Origin: JAGXRK01 sp963714415
GTDB lineage: Bacteria; Bacteroidota; Ignavibacteria; Ignavibacteriales; Ignavibacteriaceae
Assembly: GCA_963714415.1 (NCBI GenBank)
Contig: CAVQOL010000027.1
Span: 1 to 64,000, forward strand
DNA: 64,000 nucleotides
Direction: 5' to 3'
Of the stretch, positions 36,662-45,402 are shown one piece after another. The stretch's first letter is position 1, and every line of letters begins with the position of its first letter. Both the position numbers and the translations under genes were made by a program. Below the pieces are notes generated by a model, which saw nothing but the letters and a program-made list of their open reading frames with translations, was not told the origin of the DNA and made no database searches.

Positions 36662-38795
36662 TTAAAGCATAATTTTAGTATCAGCTACAAAACTGCCTTT
36701 TCCATCTTCAAGAACTATCAGCGGATTGATGTCAAGTTCTTTAATCTGCGGACAATCCACAGCAAGTTGGGAAAGCCGCATAATGCATTGCTTTATTGAA
36801 TTTATATCTTTCGGAGCACGACCTCTTGCACCGGAAAGAATAGCAGGCTGCTTTCGTTTCAGTAATTAGTTTATCAACGGATTTCTTATCAAGCGGAGCA
36901 ATTCTGAAACTGACATCTTTATAAATCTCAACAAAAATTCCACCAAGACCGAACATAACTACAGCACCAAATGTCGGATCTCTTTTCAACCCTAAAATAA
37001 TTTCTTCACCTGGAGGAATCATTTTTCTAACAAAGACTCCCTTTATTTTTGCTTCCGGTTTTAATTTTTTAACATTTTCAACTATGCTGTTGTAAGCATC
37101 TTCGGCTTCCTGCCTTGATTTAATATCGAGTATCACACCTTTTACATCAAATTTATGAATGATATCATCGGACATTATTTTCATTACAACAGGATAACCA
37201 AGTTTATCTGAAATTTTAATTGCTTCTTCTACAGATGTAGCTAAGCCGCTTTTTAACAAAGGAAAATTATATGCTTCCAGAACTTTAGCTGCTTCTTCTT
37301 CGGGAAGATATTTTTTCCCATCGCTGATTGCTTTATTAAGTATTGAATGAGCTTTTTTAACATCAACATCTTTATAAGGTTCGATAAGTTCCTGTTTATC
37401 CCCAAGCATTTTTTTGAATTTATAAGTTGAGGCAAATGCAATTGGCATTGATTCAGGTAATGTATAATGTGGAATTTTATTTCGTTGAAGTATATCAATT
37501 CCCGCAGCAACATCCGCTTCACCCATAAATGAAGTATAAAGTGGTTTTGAATACTGACTTGATAAACGACTTATCTCGTGAGCAATACTTTCTATTTCCG
37601 TCATGGATTGCGGAGTAAGAATAACAAATACACCATCAATATTTTCATCCTTCAAAACACTCGATACAGCAATATTGTAACGGTCGGCACGGGCATCACC
37701 AATTACATCAACAGGATTATTAATGTTTGCAGTTTTAGGAAGACTCTTTTTTAATATCTCCGTTGTTTCAGGTGTAAATTTTGGTAATTCAAGATCACAG
37801 CGAATTGCAGCATCAGTTGTTAGAACTCCGGGACCACCGGCATTTGTAACAATTGCAATTCTATTTCTATCGGGCAGCGGCTGATAAGTAAATGCAATAG
37901 CTTTATTAAACATTTCTTCAATATCATCACAGCGAATAATTCCCGCTTGCTTGAATGCAGCATCGCAAATTTCATCACTTCCCGCAAGCGATCCTGTATG
38001 TGATGCGGCTGCAGATGCACCGGCAAGCGTTCTTCCGGATTTGATTGCAAGTACAGGCTTACCTGTTTCTTCAATTACAGTTTTAGCGGCTTTCATTAAA
38101 CCCGGACCATCACTGATTTCTTCAAGATATAAAAGAATAACTTTTGTCTTTGGATCGTCTTTAAGATAGTAGAGAAGATCAATTTCACTTATATCTGCTT
38201 TGTTACCAATACTTACAAATTTAGAAAATCCGATATGCTTTGCCTGTGCATAATCAAGCACTGCAGTGCATAATGCACCGCTCTGTGAGATAAAAGCAAT
38301 ATTTCCTTCTTCAGGCATTTTACGTGCAAAAGAAGCATCAAGCATTACAGCCGGATCAGTATTTATTACACCAAGACAATTTGGACCAATAAAAGAAATT
38401 CCATACTTGCGTGCAATTTCTTTAATCTGTTCTTCTCTTTCAATGCCTTGCCCGCCAACTTCTTTAAATCCTGCAGAAATAATTATTGCGCCTTTGATTC
38501 CTTTTTGTCCGCATTGCTCAAGAGCCATATGCATTACTGAACTTGGGAAAACTATTACTGCTAAATCCACCGGATCTTCAATATCAATCACATATTTGTA
38601 GGTTTTAATGGATGCAATATGCCTTTCACGTGGATTAACGGGATAGACAACGCCTTTATATTCAGCTTTTAATATGTTTACAATAATATCGCAGGGAACT
38701 GTTCCTTTGACTCTATTAGCTCCTAAAACCGCGATAGATTGAGGATAAAATATTCTATCGATGCTTTTAATTCTTTCAGTAACATCGTTGATCAT
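36662..38795 (-). CDS. ADP-forming acyl-CoA synthetase (acetate-CoA ligase family), frameshifted near the 3-prime end
   Basis: A ~710-residue fused alpha-beta enzyme converting acyl-CoA, ADP and phosphate to the acid, CoA and ATP. Residues about 10-135 are the CoA-binding domain (FYPQSIAVLGANRVKGTVPCDI...PVNPRE). Succinyl-CoA-ligase-like domains follow (NCLGVINTDP..., ASHTGSLAGSDEICDAAFKQAG). An ATP-grasp domain starts near 480 (EEEAAKVLEAYNFPLLKSG...YPVVMKI). The open frame ends early at 36741; a break near 36850 restores PAILSGARGRAPKDINSIKQ...KELDINPLIVLED and a stop at 36662-36664. acpP lies 12 bases upstream on the same strand. Confidence 0.88.
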
Positions 38796-38807
38796 TGATA
38801 CTCCGCA

Positions 38808-39056
38808 TTAAGATTTGTTAAGATATTGAGAGATGAATTTTACTGCATCGGATACAGTTTGAATTTCCAGAGCTTTGTCTTCTTCCATTTCAATCTGAAA
38901 TTCTTCTTCAAAAGCTGCAACAAGTTCAATACTTTGAAGAGAATCTGCTCCGAGATCAAAAATAAAATTTGCCTCGTCTGAAATGTTTTCCTGATTTACA
39001 TTTATAACTTTTGCTATCACTTTTTTCACTCGATTTTGAACTTCGTTATTATCCAT
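38808..39056 (-). CDS. acpP: Acyl carrier protein
   Basis: An 82-residue acidic four-helix carrier with the phosphopantetheine serine in DLGADSLQSIELVAAFEEEF. The N-terminus NRVKKVIAKVINVNQENISDEANF is typical AcpP. It has no fatty-acid synthase neighbours; instead it is followed 12 bases later by the acyl-CoA synthetase gene, which suggests co-transcription. It could serve as a specialised carrier rather than the main fatty-acid ACP, but its sequence is close to the housekeeping type. Confidence 0.92.
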   Translation of the reverse strand: MDNNEVQNRVKKVIAKVINVNQENISDEANFIFDLGADSLQSIELVAAFEEEFQIEMEEDKALEIQTVSDAVKFISQYLNKS

Positions 39057-39276
39057 AATATTATTCCTTTAAAGAGTTGATTTTAATTGGCGGGAAATTT
39101 GTGCGATTATTATTTACAATCATAAATTTATAATATTTAAAATTAATGTATCTACATTCAAATTAAAAGTTATTCGTTAATTTTTACAATAGTTAAACAT
39201 TTTTTAAGTTTCATAAAATGTTCAATCATTGAAAAACTGATAAATAAATTCTGTGAAGAAAAAATATCTAGAAAGT

Positions 39277-40266
39277 CTACTTACTCTCATCAGCCTGCAG
39301 GTCATAACTTTTTTGGATTATTCTTTCACTTAATCTCTCATTAAAAAGTTTTCCGATTTCAGCACCAATAATAAAAACTGCAGCAGTGTAATAAATCCAA
39401 AACGCAATAACCACTACCAGAGCATAGGCACCGTAAATTTTTCCCCATGTACCGAAGTTGGAAAGGTAGTAGCCAAAAAGCATTTTCATACCAACCCATA
39501 AAAGTGCTGCCCAGGCTGCTCCTACTAAGGCTGATCTTTTTCTTATTTTAACTGTCGGTATAAAATGATAAAATGAATAGAAAATGAAATACATTATCAA
39601 GAAAGAAAAAAGAACAGTAAATGCTTGCTGAAATATTGGATGAATAAAAAACTGTAAATATGGTGTTCGCTGAGCAATAGAGATAAAAAGTTCAAGTAGG
39701 GGCAGTGCAAGAATAGAGATAAAAAATAAAAATATTACAGAAATAATGAACAAAAAATCTCTCAGTTTTCCTAAAAAAACATTTACATCAATATCGGTTC
39801 CATTTATTTTATTGAGAACTGTTCGCATACTGCTGAAAAATCCACTTGCTGCGAAGAACAATCCTATAAAACCTACAATACCGGCTATATTTTTAAACTC
39901 AATTACTTCATAAACTCTTTTAAAAATAATTTCTTTAACAAAATTTGAGTACTCAGCGTAAGGTATTACAGTATCAATCAGTGTTACAATCTGAGCTTCA
40001 ACTTCTGCTGAACTTAAGAAATTTCCAAGTATCCAAAAGATGATAAGAACAAACGGAATGATGCATACAAAGAGAGAGAAGGCTAATCCGCCCGCAAATA
40101 AAAAAATATGATGAGTATCAAATCTTAAATATAAACCGCCGAAATAATGTTTAAAGAAAATTACAAACTTATTCCACCATGGCATAAGATGGAGTGAGAA
40201 CTTAAGTTTTCGAAAGTAATAATATGGCTTCGATTGTTTTATAATATTTGAAAGTTTATTCTTCAC
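39277..40266 (-). CDS. YihY/BrkB family inner-membrane protein
   Basis: A 329-residue protein with six likely membrane helices. It has the family signature HHIFLFAGGLAFSLFVCIIPFVLIIF, a middle AGIVGFIGLFFAASGFFSSMRTVLNKI, and a late VGAAWAALLWVGMKMLFGYYLSNFGTWGKIYGAYALVVVIAFWIYYTAAVFIIGAEI. Members were once called ribonuclease BN, but that activity is not supported; the function is unknown. Its start overlaps the purL stop by 11 bases, so it is translationally linked to purL. Confidence 0.88.
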   Translation of the reverse strand: MKNKLSNIIKQSKPYYYFRKLKFSLHLMPWWNKFVIFFKHYFGGLYLRFDTHHIFLFAGGLAFSLFVCIIPFVLIIFWILGNFLSSAEVEAQIVTLIDTVIPYAEYSNFVKEIIFKRVYEVIEFKNIAGIVGFIGLFFAASGFFSSMRTVLNKINGTDIDVNVFLGKLRDFLFIISVIFLFFISILALPLLELFISIAQRTPYLQFFIHPIFQQAFTVLFSFLIMYFIFYSFYHFIPTVKIRKRSALVGAAWAALLWVGMKMLFGYYLSNFGTWGKIYGAYALVVVIAFWIYYTAAVFIIGAEIGKLFNERLSERIIQKSYDLQADESK

Positions 40267-42484
40267 TGCTCATTATTTTTACGATAGTATTAAAATAGAT
40301 ATCAGAAAGTTCAGTAATACTTACTTTAAAATAATCTTTAATAAGCATTTTATCACCACCTACCTTACCAAGATAGTAAAATTCAAGTTTCTGATTTTTT
40401 AGAATCTCCTCAAGTTTTGTTCTCGTTTTTTGTGAAACGCTAATAATGATTCGTGATTGACTTTCTGAGAAGAGTGAAAAGTCTTTTCTGGATTTTAAGG
40501 GAATTTCAACTTCACAGCCTATTTGTTTATCCTGATTGATAATACAACATTCAGCTAATGCAGCACCAATTCCACCCTCTGATATATCGTGGGCAGATTT
40601 AATCATTCCATCTCTAATCAATCCAAGTAATGTATCCTGCAGTTTTTTTTCTATATTCAGATTTAATTCAGGTGAATCGCCCGCAACTTTATTATGAATT
40701 ATTTTTAAATATTCACTTCCGCCAAGTTCTTCTTTGTCCTCACCCAGCAGATAAATCAAATCATCTTCATCTTTGAAGTAAGATGTTGTAATGTGATTTA
40801 AATCTTCAACTAGTCCGACCATTCCAATTGTCGGGGTTGGATAAACCGCAGTTTCAGGTGATTCATTATAAAAACTGACATTACCGCCAGTGACAGGAGT
40901 TTCAAAATGTCGGCAAGCTTCTCCCATCCCTTCAATCGCTTGAGCAAACTGCCAGTAAACTTCCGGCTTGTAAGGATTTCCAAAATTTAGACAATTTGTA
41001 ATTGCAAGCGGAATGCCGCCGGAGCAAACAATATTTCTTGCTGATTCTGCAACTGCGATCTTTGTTCCTTCTTTTGGATTTAGATAAACATAACGCGAGT
41101 TGCAATCTGTTTTCATTACTAAGGCTTTATTAGTTCCTTTAATTAAAATAACCGCAGCATCACAACCGGGTCCAATAATCGTGTTTGTTCTCACCATCGA
41201 ATCGTACTGATTATAAACCCACTGTTTCGAAACAATGTTCGGTGAAGAAAAAACTTTTAAGAATGTCCCTTTAAGGTCCTTTGGCTCGGGTAAAGAATTA
41301 AAATCAAAATTTCTTGTTTGTTTTAAATACTCAGGTTCTTTTTGGTCTCGTGTGTAAACAGGAGCACCGCCACCAAGAACTAAGTCAAACGGAGGTAATG
41401 TTGCTTTGCATTCACTTTGATAATCAATATGAAGCAAACCATCATTTGTCACTTCACCGATTATCTCACAATGTAAATCCCATTTTTCAAAAACTTTTTT
41501 TACACGATCTTCATAACCTTTTTTAACGCAGCATAACATTCTTTCCTGGGATTCACTCAACATTATTTCATAAGCCGTCATTCCATCTTCTCGCAAAGGA
41601 ACTTTATCAAGATTAATCTTCATTCCGGCTTCGCCTTTTGCACTCATCTCACTTGTTGAGCAGGAAATTCCGGCCGCCCCCATATCCTGTATTCCAATCA
41701 ACCAATCGTTTTTTATGATTTCAAGTGTTGCTTCAAGTAAAAGTTTTTCTGTAAACGGATCGCCAACTTGTACAGATGGACGTTTTGCTTCAGACTTTTC
41801 TGAAATTTCCTCGGATGCAAATGTTGCACCGTGAATTCCATCTCTACCGGTGGATGAGCCAACAATCATAATTGGATTGCCCACTCCTTTTGATGTAGCA
41901 CTCGCAACTTTATTCTTTTTTACAATTCCAACTGCCATCGCATTAACAAGTGGATTTCCATGGTAAGATTCATCAAAATAAACTTCACCGGCTACTGTTG
42001 GAACACCAAAACTGTTTCCATAATCTCCAATTCCGCGAACAACACCATCAAATAAAAATCTTGTGCGTGCATCTTTTAGTGAACCGAAACGAAGTGAATT
42101 TAAAGAGGCTATTGGTCTGGCTCCCATTGTAAAAATATCCCGCATTATCCCGCCAACTCCTGTGGCTGCGCCTTGATATGGCTCTACCGCGGAAGGATGA
42201 TTGTGACTCTCAATTTTAAATGCAACTGCAAGATTGTCGCCGATATCGACGAGTCCGGCATTTTCTTCACCGGCACCCACTAATAATCTTCCGCCGCTAC
42301 GTGGCAAAGTCTTTAATTGTGCGATTGAATTTTTATAACTGCAGTGCTCGCTCCACATAACAGAAAAAATACCCAACTCTGTAAAAGTTGGAATACGATC
42401 AAGAATTTTAAGAATTCTTTCCCATTCTTCTTTAATTAATCCGTGCTCTTGTGCAAGTTTAAAAGTAACTTTAGGTTCTTTCAT
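40256..42484 (-). CDS. purL: Phosphoribosylformylglycinamidine synthase subunit PurL
   Basis: A 742-residue small-type PurL (same length as B. subtilis PurL), which makes formylglycinamidine ribonucleotide in purine synthesis with separate PurQ and PurS. Visible motifs include MWSEHCSYKNS, KIESHNHPSAVEPYQGAATGVGGIMRDIFTMGARPIA, VGSSTGRDGIHGATFASEE and QDMGAAGISCSTSEMSAKG. The second AIRS-like half has GPGCDAAVILIKG and KSAHDISEGGIGAALAEC. purQ and purS are not in the window. The downstream YihY gene overlaps its end. Confidence 0.95.
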   Translation of the reverse strand: MKEPKVTFKLAQEHGLIKEEWERILKILDRIPTFTELGIFSVMWSEHCSYKNSIAQLKTLPRSGGRLLVGAGEENAGLVDIGDNLAVAFKIESHNHPSAVEPYQGAATGVGGIMRDIFTMGARPIASLNSLRFGSLKDARTRFLFDGVVRGIGDYGNSFGVPTVAGEVYFDESYHGNPLVNAMAVGIVKKNKVASATSKGVGNPIMIVGSSTGRDGIHGATFASEEISEKSEAKRPSVQVGDPFTEKLLLEATLEIIKNDWLIGIQDMGAAGISCSTSEMSAKGEAGMKINLDKVPLREDGMTAYEIMLSESQERMLCCVKKGYEDRVKKVFEKWDLHCEIIGEVTNDGLLHIDYQSECKATLPPFDLVLGGGAPVYTRDQKEPEYLKQTRNFDFNSLPEPKDLKGTFLKVFSSPNIVSKQWVYNQYDSMVRTNTIIGPGCDAAVILIKGTNKALVMKTDCNSRYVYLNPKEGTKIAVAESARNIVCSGGIPLAITNCLNFGNPYKPEVYWQFAQAIEGMGEACRHFETPVTGGNVSFYNESPETAVYPTPTIGMVGLVEDLNHITTSYFKDEDDLIYLLGEDKEELGGSEYLKIIHNKVAGDSPELNLNIEKKLQDTLLGLIRDGMIKSAHDISEGGIGAALAECCIINQDKQIGCEVEIPLKSRKDFSLFSESQSRIIISVSQKTRTKLEEILKNQKLEFYYLGKVGGDKMLIKDYFKVSITELSDIYFNTIVKIMSSEE

Positions 42485-42577
42485 CTAACCACATTTTAAT
42501 TGAAATAGTTTGAAAACTTTATTAGGAAATATACAGGAATGTGGATTAAATATCTGTAGAAATGTTTTGAATATCAG

Positions 42578-42661
42578 AACCTCTCTTCTTTTCTCCCCTT
42601 TCAAAAAGAGGAGAAGATTAAAGTCCCTCCCTTTTAGAAAGGGAGGGATTTAGGGAGGGTT
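42578..42661. repeat. Double-hairpin repeat, left copy flanking the DUF559 gene
   Basis: This begins AACCTCTCTTCTTTTCTCCCC. Hairpin 1 is TTCTCCCCTTT...AGAGGAGAA (42591-42615). Hairpin 2 has arms CCCTCCCTTT (42625-42634) and AAAGGGAGGG (42638-42647) around TAG, then ATTTAGGGAGGGTT. The right copy at 43063 has the same order and orientation, and the copy inside the T9SS gene at 17956-18008 matches its second half. Confidence 0.8.
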
Positions 42662-42677
42662 CAACTTCTGTAACTCT

Positions 42678-43016
42678 TTAACTTTTTCCTCTATCTAAAT
42701 TATCGAACACTTCATCATTCGTAAATCTTAAGAACTGAATCCCGAGTGTTTCTATATATTCTTGTCTATCTTTATCATATTGCTTTGTATCTTCATCAAC
42801 AAAATGAATCATTCCGTCTATTTCAATTGCAAGTCTTAGTCGAGGACAGTAAAAATCCAAGACGAATTGATTTATACTAAACTGTCTTAAAAATCTCTCA
42901 TTACATATCTGTCTCTTTTTCAAATAAATCCAAACTCTCATTTCGGCTTTAGTTGAACTTTTTCTTAGTAATCTTCTTTTCTCAAGTTCGGACTTTTTGT
43001 TGAAGAGCTGAGTCAT
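42678..43016 (-). CDS. DUF559 (Vsr-like) endonuclease-domain protein
   Basis: A 112-residue protein of the DUF559 family, a PD-(D/E)XK-type nuclease fold related to Vsr. The family core is ERFLRQFSINQFVLDFYCPRLRLAIEIDGMIHF, with the acidic residues D (VLDFYCP) and E-I-D, then YDKDRQEYIETLGIQFLRFTNDEV. The N-terminus (RRLLRKSSTKAEMRVWIYLKKRQ) is the usual helical lead. It is flanked on both sides by double-hairpin direct repeats, so gene and repeats look like one unit of about 610 bases. No methylase or other mobile-element gene is adjacent. Activity and target are unknown. Confidence 0.85.
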   Translation of the reverse strand: MTQLFNKKSELEKRRLLRKSSTKAEMRVWIYLKKRQICNERFLRQFSINQFVLDFYCPRLRLAIEIDGMIHFVDEDTKQYDKDRQEYIETLGIQFLRFTNDEVFDNLDRGKS

Positions 43017-43062
43017 AATTGTATAACTAAAAATATCATCGCTTAAGTATAAACTTTAAAAG

Positions 43063-43190
43063 AACCCCTCTTGTGTTCTCCCCTTTCGTAAAGGGGAGAA
43101 TTTTAAAGTCCTTCCTTTTGCGAAAGAGCTTGTCCTGAACTTGATTCAGGAGGAGGATTTAGCATGCCTGCGGTAGGCAGGGATGCGTCG
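43063..43190. repeat. Double-hairpin repeat, right copy, with two nested palindromes
   Basis: AACCCCTCTTGTGTTCTCCCCTTTCGTAAAGGGGAGAA parallels the left copy, followed by TTAAAGTCCTTCCTTTTGCGAAAG. That second hairpin is interrupted by a palindrome TCCTGAA-CTTGA-TTCAGGA (43133-43151). After GAGGATTTAG comes a second palindrome, GCATGCCTGC/GGCAGGGATGC (43162-43186). These look like other repeat families inserted into this copy. Confidence 0.7.
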
Positions 43191-43192
43191 GC

Positions 43193-43877
43193 TCACTTTA
43201 AATATTCCTCCCAAATCTTAAACAACTGATATGTTGCGTAAATATCCTTTGAACAATAAACAGCAATATCTTTTATTCTTCCTGCTTCGTATAGATTTTT
43301 CACTTCCATTCCGGAAATATCTTTTGACTTTGGCGATTCAATTCCAAATGCGTTGCAATAAAAATCCAGATTGAATTTTCGTGTAGTCCCGTAAAAAGTA
43401 AATTGTTCAAGAAGATCAATGTGGATGTCTCCGTAACGATAACCCATTAAATTTTTTGTTGTCTTAACATTAAGCATTGCAGAACGCATCATTAAAAAAG
43501 GAATGTCAAAATTTCTTCCGTTGAAAGTAATAAACTGATCCACAGCATTTGCTATACGCCAGAAGGATTCCAGCATTTCTTTTTCCGGTCAATCCTTTGT
43601 ACTGAACAGACTGATCTTCAGAATTCCACTCTTCTTTTTGTTCAGATTCATAGTAAACAAAAGATTTTTCTTTGTTAACATCATAAAGTCCGATTGCAAC
43701 ACATTTTGCTGTGAAAGGATAGAGAGATGTGTAACGAATTGCTTCGTCGGTCATTTGCTGCTTTTTATCCGGATCGATTTCTTTTTCTGCATAACGAAGC
43801 AGATATTCTTTTTGACTATCGGAAAGTGAATTGAACGGATAGGAACAGGTTTCAATATCAAAAACGAGACGTCTCAT
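43193..43877 (-). CDS. PolB-like 3'-5' exonuclease (DnaQ-fold), frameshifted
   Basis: Two frames (43506-43877 and 43193-43576) form one ~228-residue protein of the predicted 3'-5' exonuclease family related to the PolB proofreading domain. All three Exo motifs are seen: RLVFDIETC (ExoI), FITFNGRNFDIPFLMMR (ExoII) and VYCSKDIYATYQLF (ExoIII). The break near 43575 falls in QYKGLT|EKEMLESF. The ATG at 43877 is preferred over an upstream TTG because GGGGG lies just before it. The exact substrate is unknown. Confidence 0.82.
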
Positions 43878-43922
43878 AACAGACCCCCGCAAATAGTGTA
43901 TGGATAATTAATTAAAAATATT

Positions 43923-44369
43923 TTATTCCCTGATGATTTTCACATCAGGTTCAAAAGCTTTAATCTTTTCAATTATATCTTCTGTAATAGATGTTGATTT
44001 TCGAGTCTTCGGATCAACAAAAACAACTACGCCTTTTCCGTCTACTATAACTTCACCGGATTTATTTTTTATAATGAGATGATCGTATCCGAAAGAAGAG
44101 TTTTTTATATAGGTGATTTTTGAATACACATCGAGTTCATCATCATAAAATGAATGACTGCGATAGTTTATTTCATTTCGAACCATAAAGAAAAGTTTGC
44201 CATCAGAAAATATTCCACCGGCAGGAATTAAACCAGCAGCTTTTACGTATTCCAATCGTGCTTGTTCAAAATAGTTTATGTAAACAGCATTATTGCAAAC
44301 GCCAAGCATATCCACTTCGTGAAAACGGACTGTCACGGTTGTTTTGTGTTTGAAATCTTTTGGACTCAT
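43923..44369 (-). CDS. Acyl-CoA thioesterase (hotdog, 4HBT/YbgC-like)
   Basis: A 148-residue single hotdog domain: TVTVRFHEVDMLGVCNNAVYINYFEQARLEYVKAAGLI is the 4-hydroxybenzoyl-CoA thioesterase signature with the catalytic Asp in EVDMLGV. The later part, FGYDHLIIKNKSGEVIVDGKGVVVFVDPKTRKS, matches the family. It would cleave acyl-CoA thioesters; the chain preference is unknown. Its ATG overlaps the ltaE stop as TAATG, so it is coupled to ltaE. Confidence 0.85.
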   Translation of the reverse strand: MSPKDFKHKTTVTVRFHEVDMLGVCNNAVYINYFEQARLEYVKAAGLIPAGGIFSDGKLFFMVRNEINYRSHSFYDDELDVYSKITYIKNSSFGYDHLIIKNKSGEVIVDGKGVVVFVDPKTRKSTSITEDIIEKIKAFEPDVKIIRE

Positions 44370-45402
44370 TAGACAAAAACCTCATCTATAATATCGGCAG
44401 ATTTTTTAATATCATCAAATGTTACGTCCAAATGAGTTACGGCACGGATCAAATCTATTTTACCGACAGACATTAACAATCCTTTGTCTTTGCATCTTTT
44501 TATTCCTTCTTCAACAGAAATTGTTTTCGGTTTGAAAAGAAGAATATTAGTCTGAACTGCTTCCATATTTATTTCAAGATTTTTATTTGCATTAATTCTT
44601 TCTGCAAGAATTTTAGCTTTTTGATGATCTTCAATTAATCTCTCAAAATTGTTTTTTAAAGCATATAATCCCGCTGCAGCAAGAATTCCGACCTGTCTCA
44701 TTCCCCCACCCCAAGCCTTACGAACACGATAGGCTTCTTTAACGAACTCTTTTGTTCCCGGCAATTATAGAACCAACCGGCGAACCAAGTCCTTTAGATA
44801 AGCAGCACGATATTGTATCAAAATGTGAAGCATATTCTTTTACAGAAATTCCGGTTGCAACAGAAGCATTCCATATTCTTGCACCATCAAGGTGATAATA
44901 AAGATTATATTTTTTAGCAAGGTTTTTTAAGGCGATAATATTTTCAATCGGCCAGATTGCACCACTCGCCACGATTGTGTGTGTTTTCAACTTCTATAAC
45001 TTTTGTACGAGGCATATAGTAAGCAGAAGAAGGACGAATTAATGGTTCAACTTGTTCAGGAGTTATTACTCCCATTTTTCCTTCAACCGGATAAAGTTGT
45101 ATCCCGCTTAATGCAGCAGGTGATCCTGACTCATAATTAAAAATATGTGCATCACGTTCGCAGATTACTTCATCGCCTGGATTTGTTAAAACATTCAGGC
45201 AGATTTGATTTCCCATTACACCACTTGGAACAAATAAAGCAGCTTCTTTTCCAAGAAGATCTGCTGTATATTCTTCAAGTTTATTTACGGTCGGATCTTC
45301 TTTAAAAACATCATCGCCAACTTCAGCTTCATACATAGCTTTACGCATTGGTTCCGATGGACGGGTTACTGTGTCGCTTCTTAAGTCAATAAAATTTTTC
45401 AT
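44369..45402 (-). CDS. ltaE: Low-specificity L-threonine aldolase, frameshifted twice
   Basis: Three frames (44944-45402, 44739-44990, 44369-44764) give one ~343-residue PLP enzyme splitting threonine/allothreonine to glycine and acetaldehyde. Key motifs are FIDLRSDTVTRPSEPMRKAM, GDDVFKEDPTVNKLEE, FVPSGVMGNQ, VENTHN, HLDGARIWNAS and the PLP lysine in CLSKGLGSPVGS. Breaks are near 44965 (NTHN|SGAIWPIEN) and 44757 (IIAG|GTKEFVKEAYR). The ATG at 45402 overlaps the lnt stop (ATGA). Both breaks leave the catalytic parts intact, favouring sequence error. Confidence 0.85.

Noticed and set aside
42678..43016. Vsr mismatch endonuclease of a restriction-modification system
   Set aside because: No DNA methyltransferase gene is nearby and the sequence fits DUF559 better than Vsr; the flanking repeats suggest another role.
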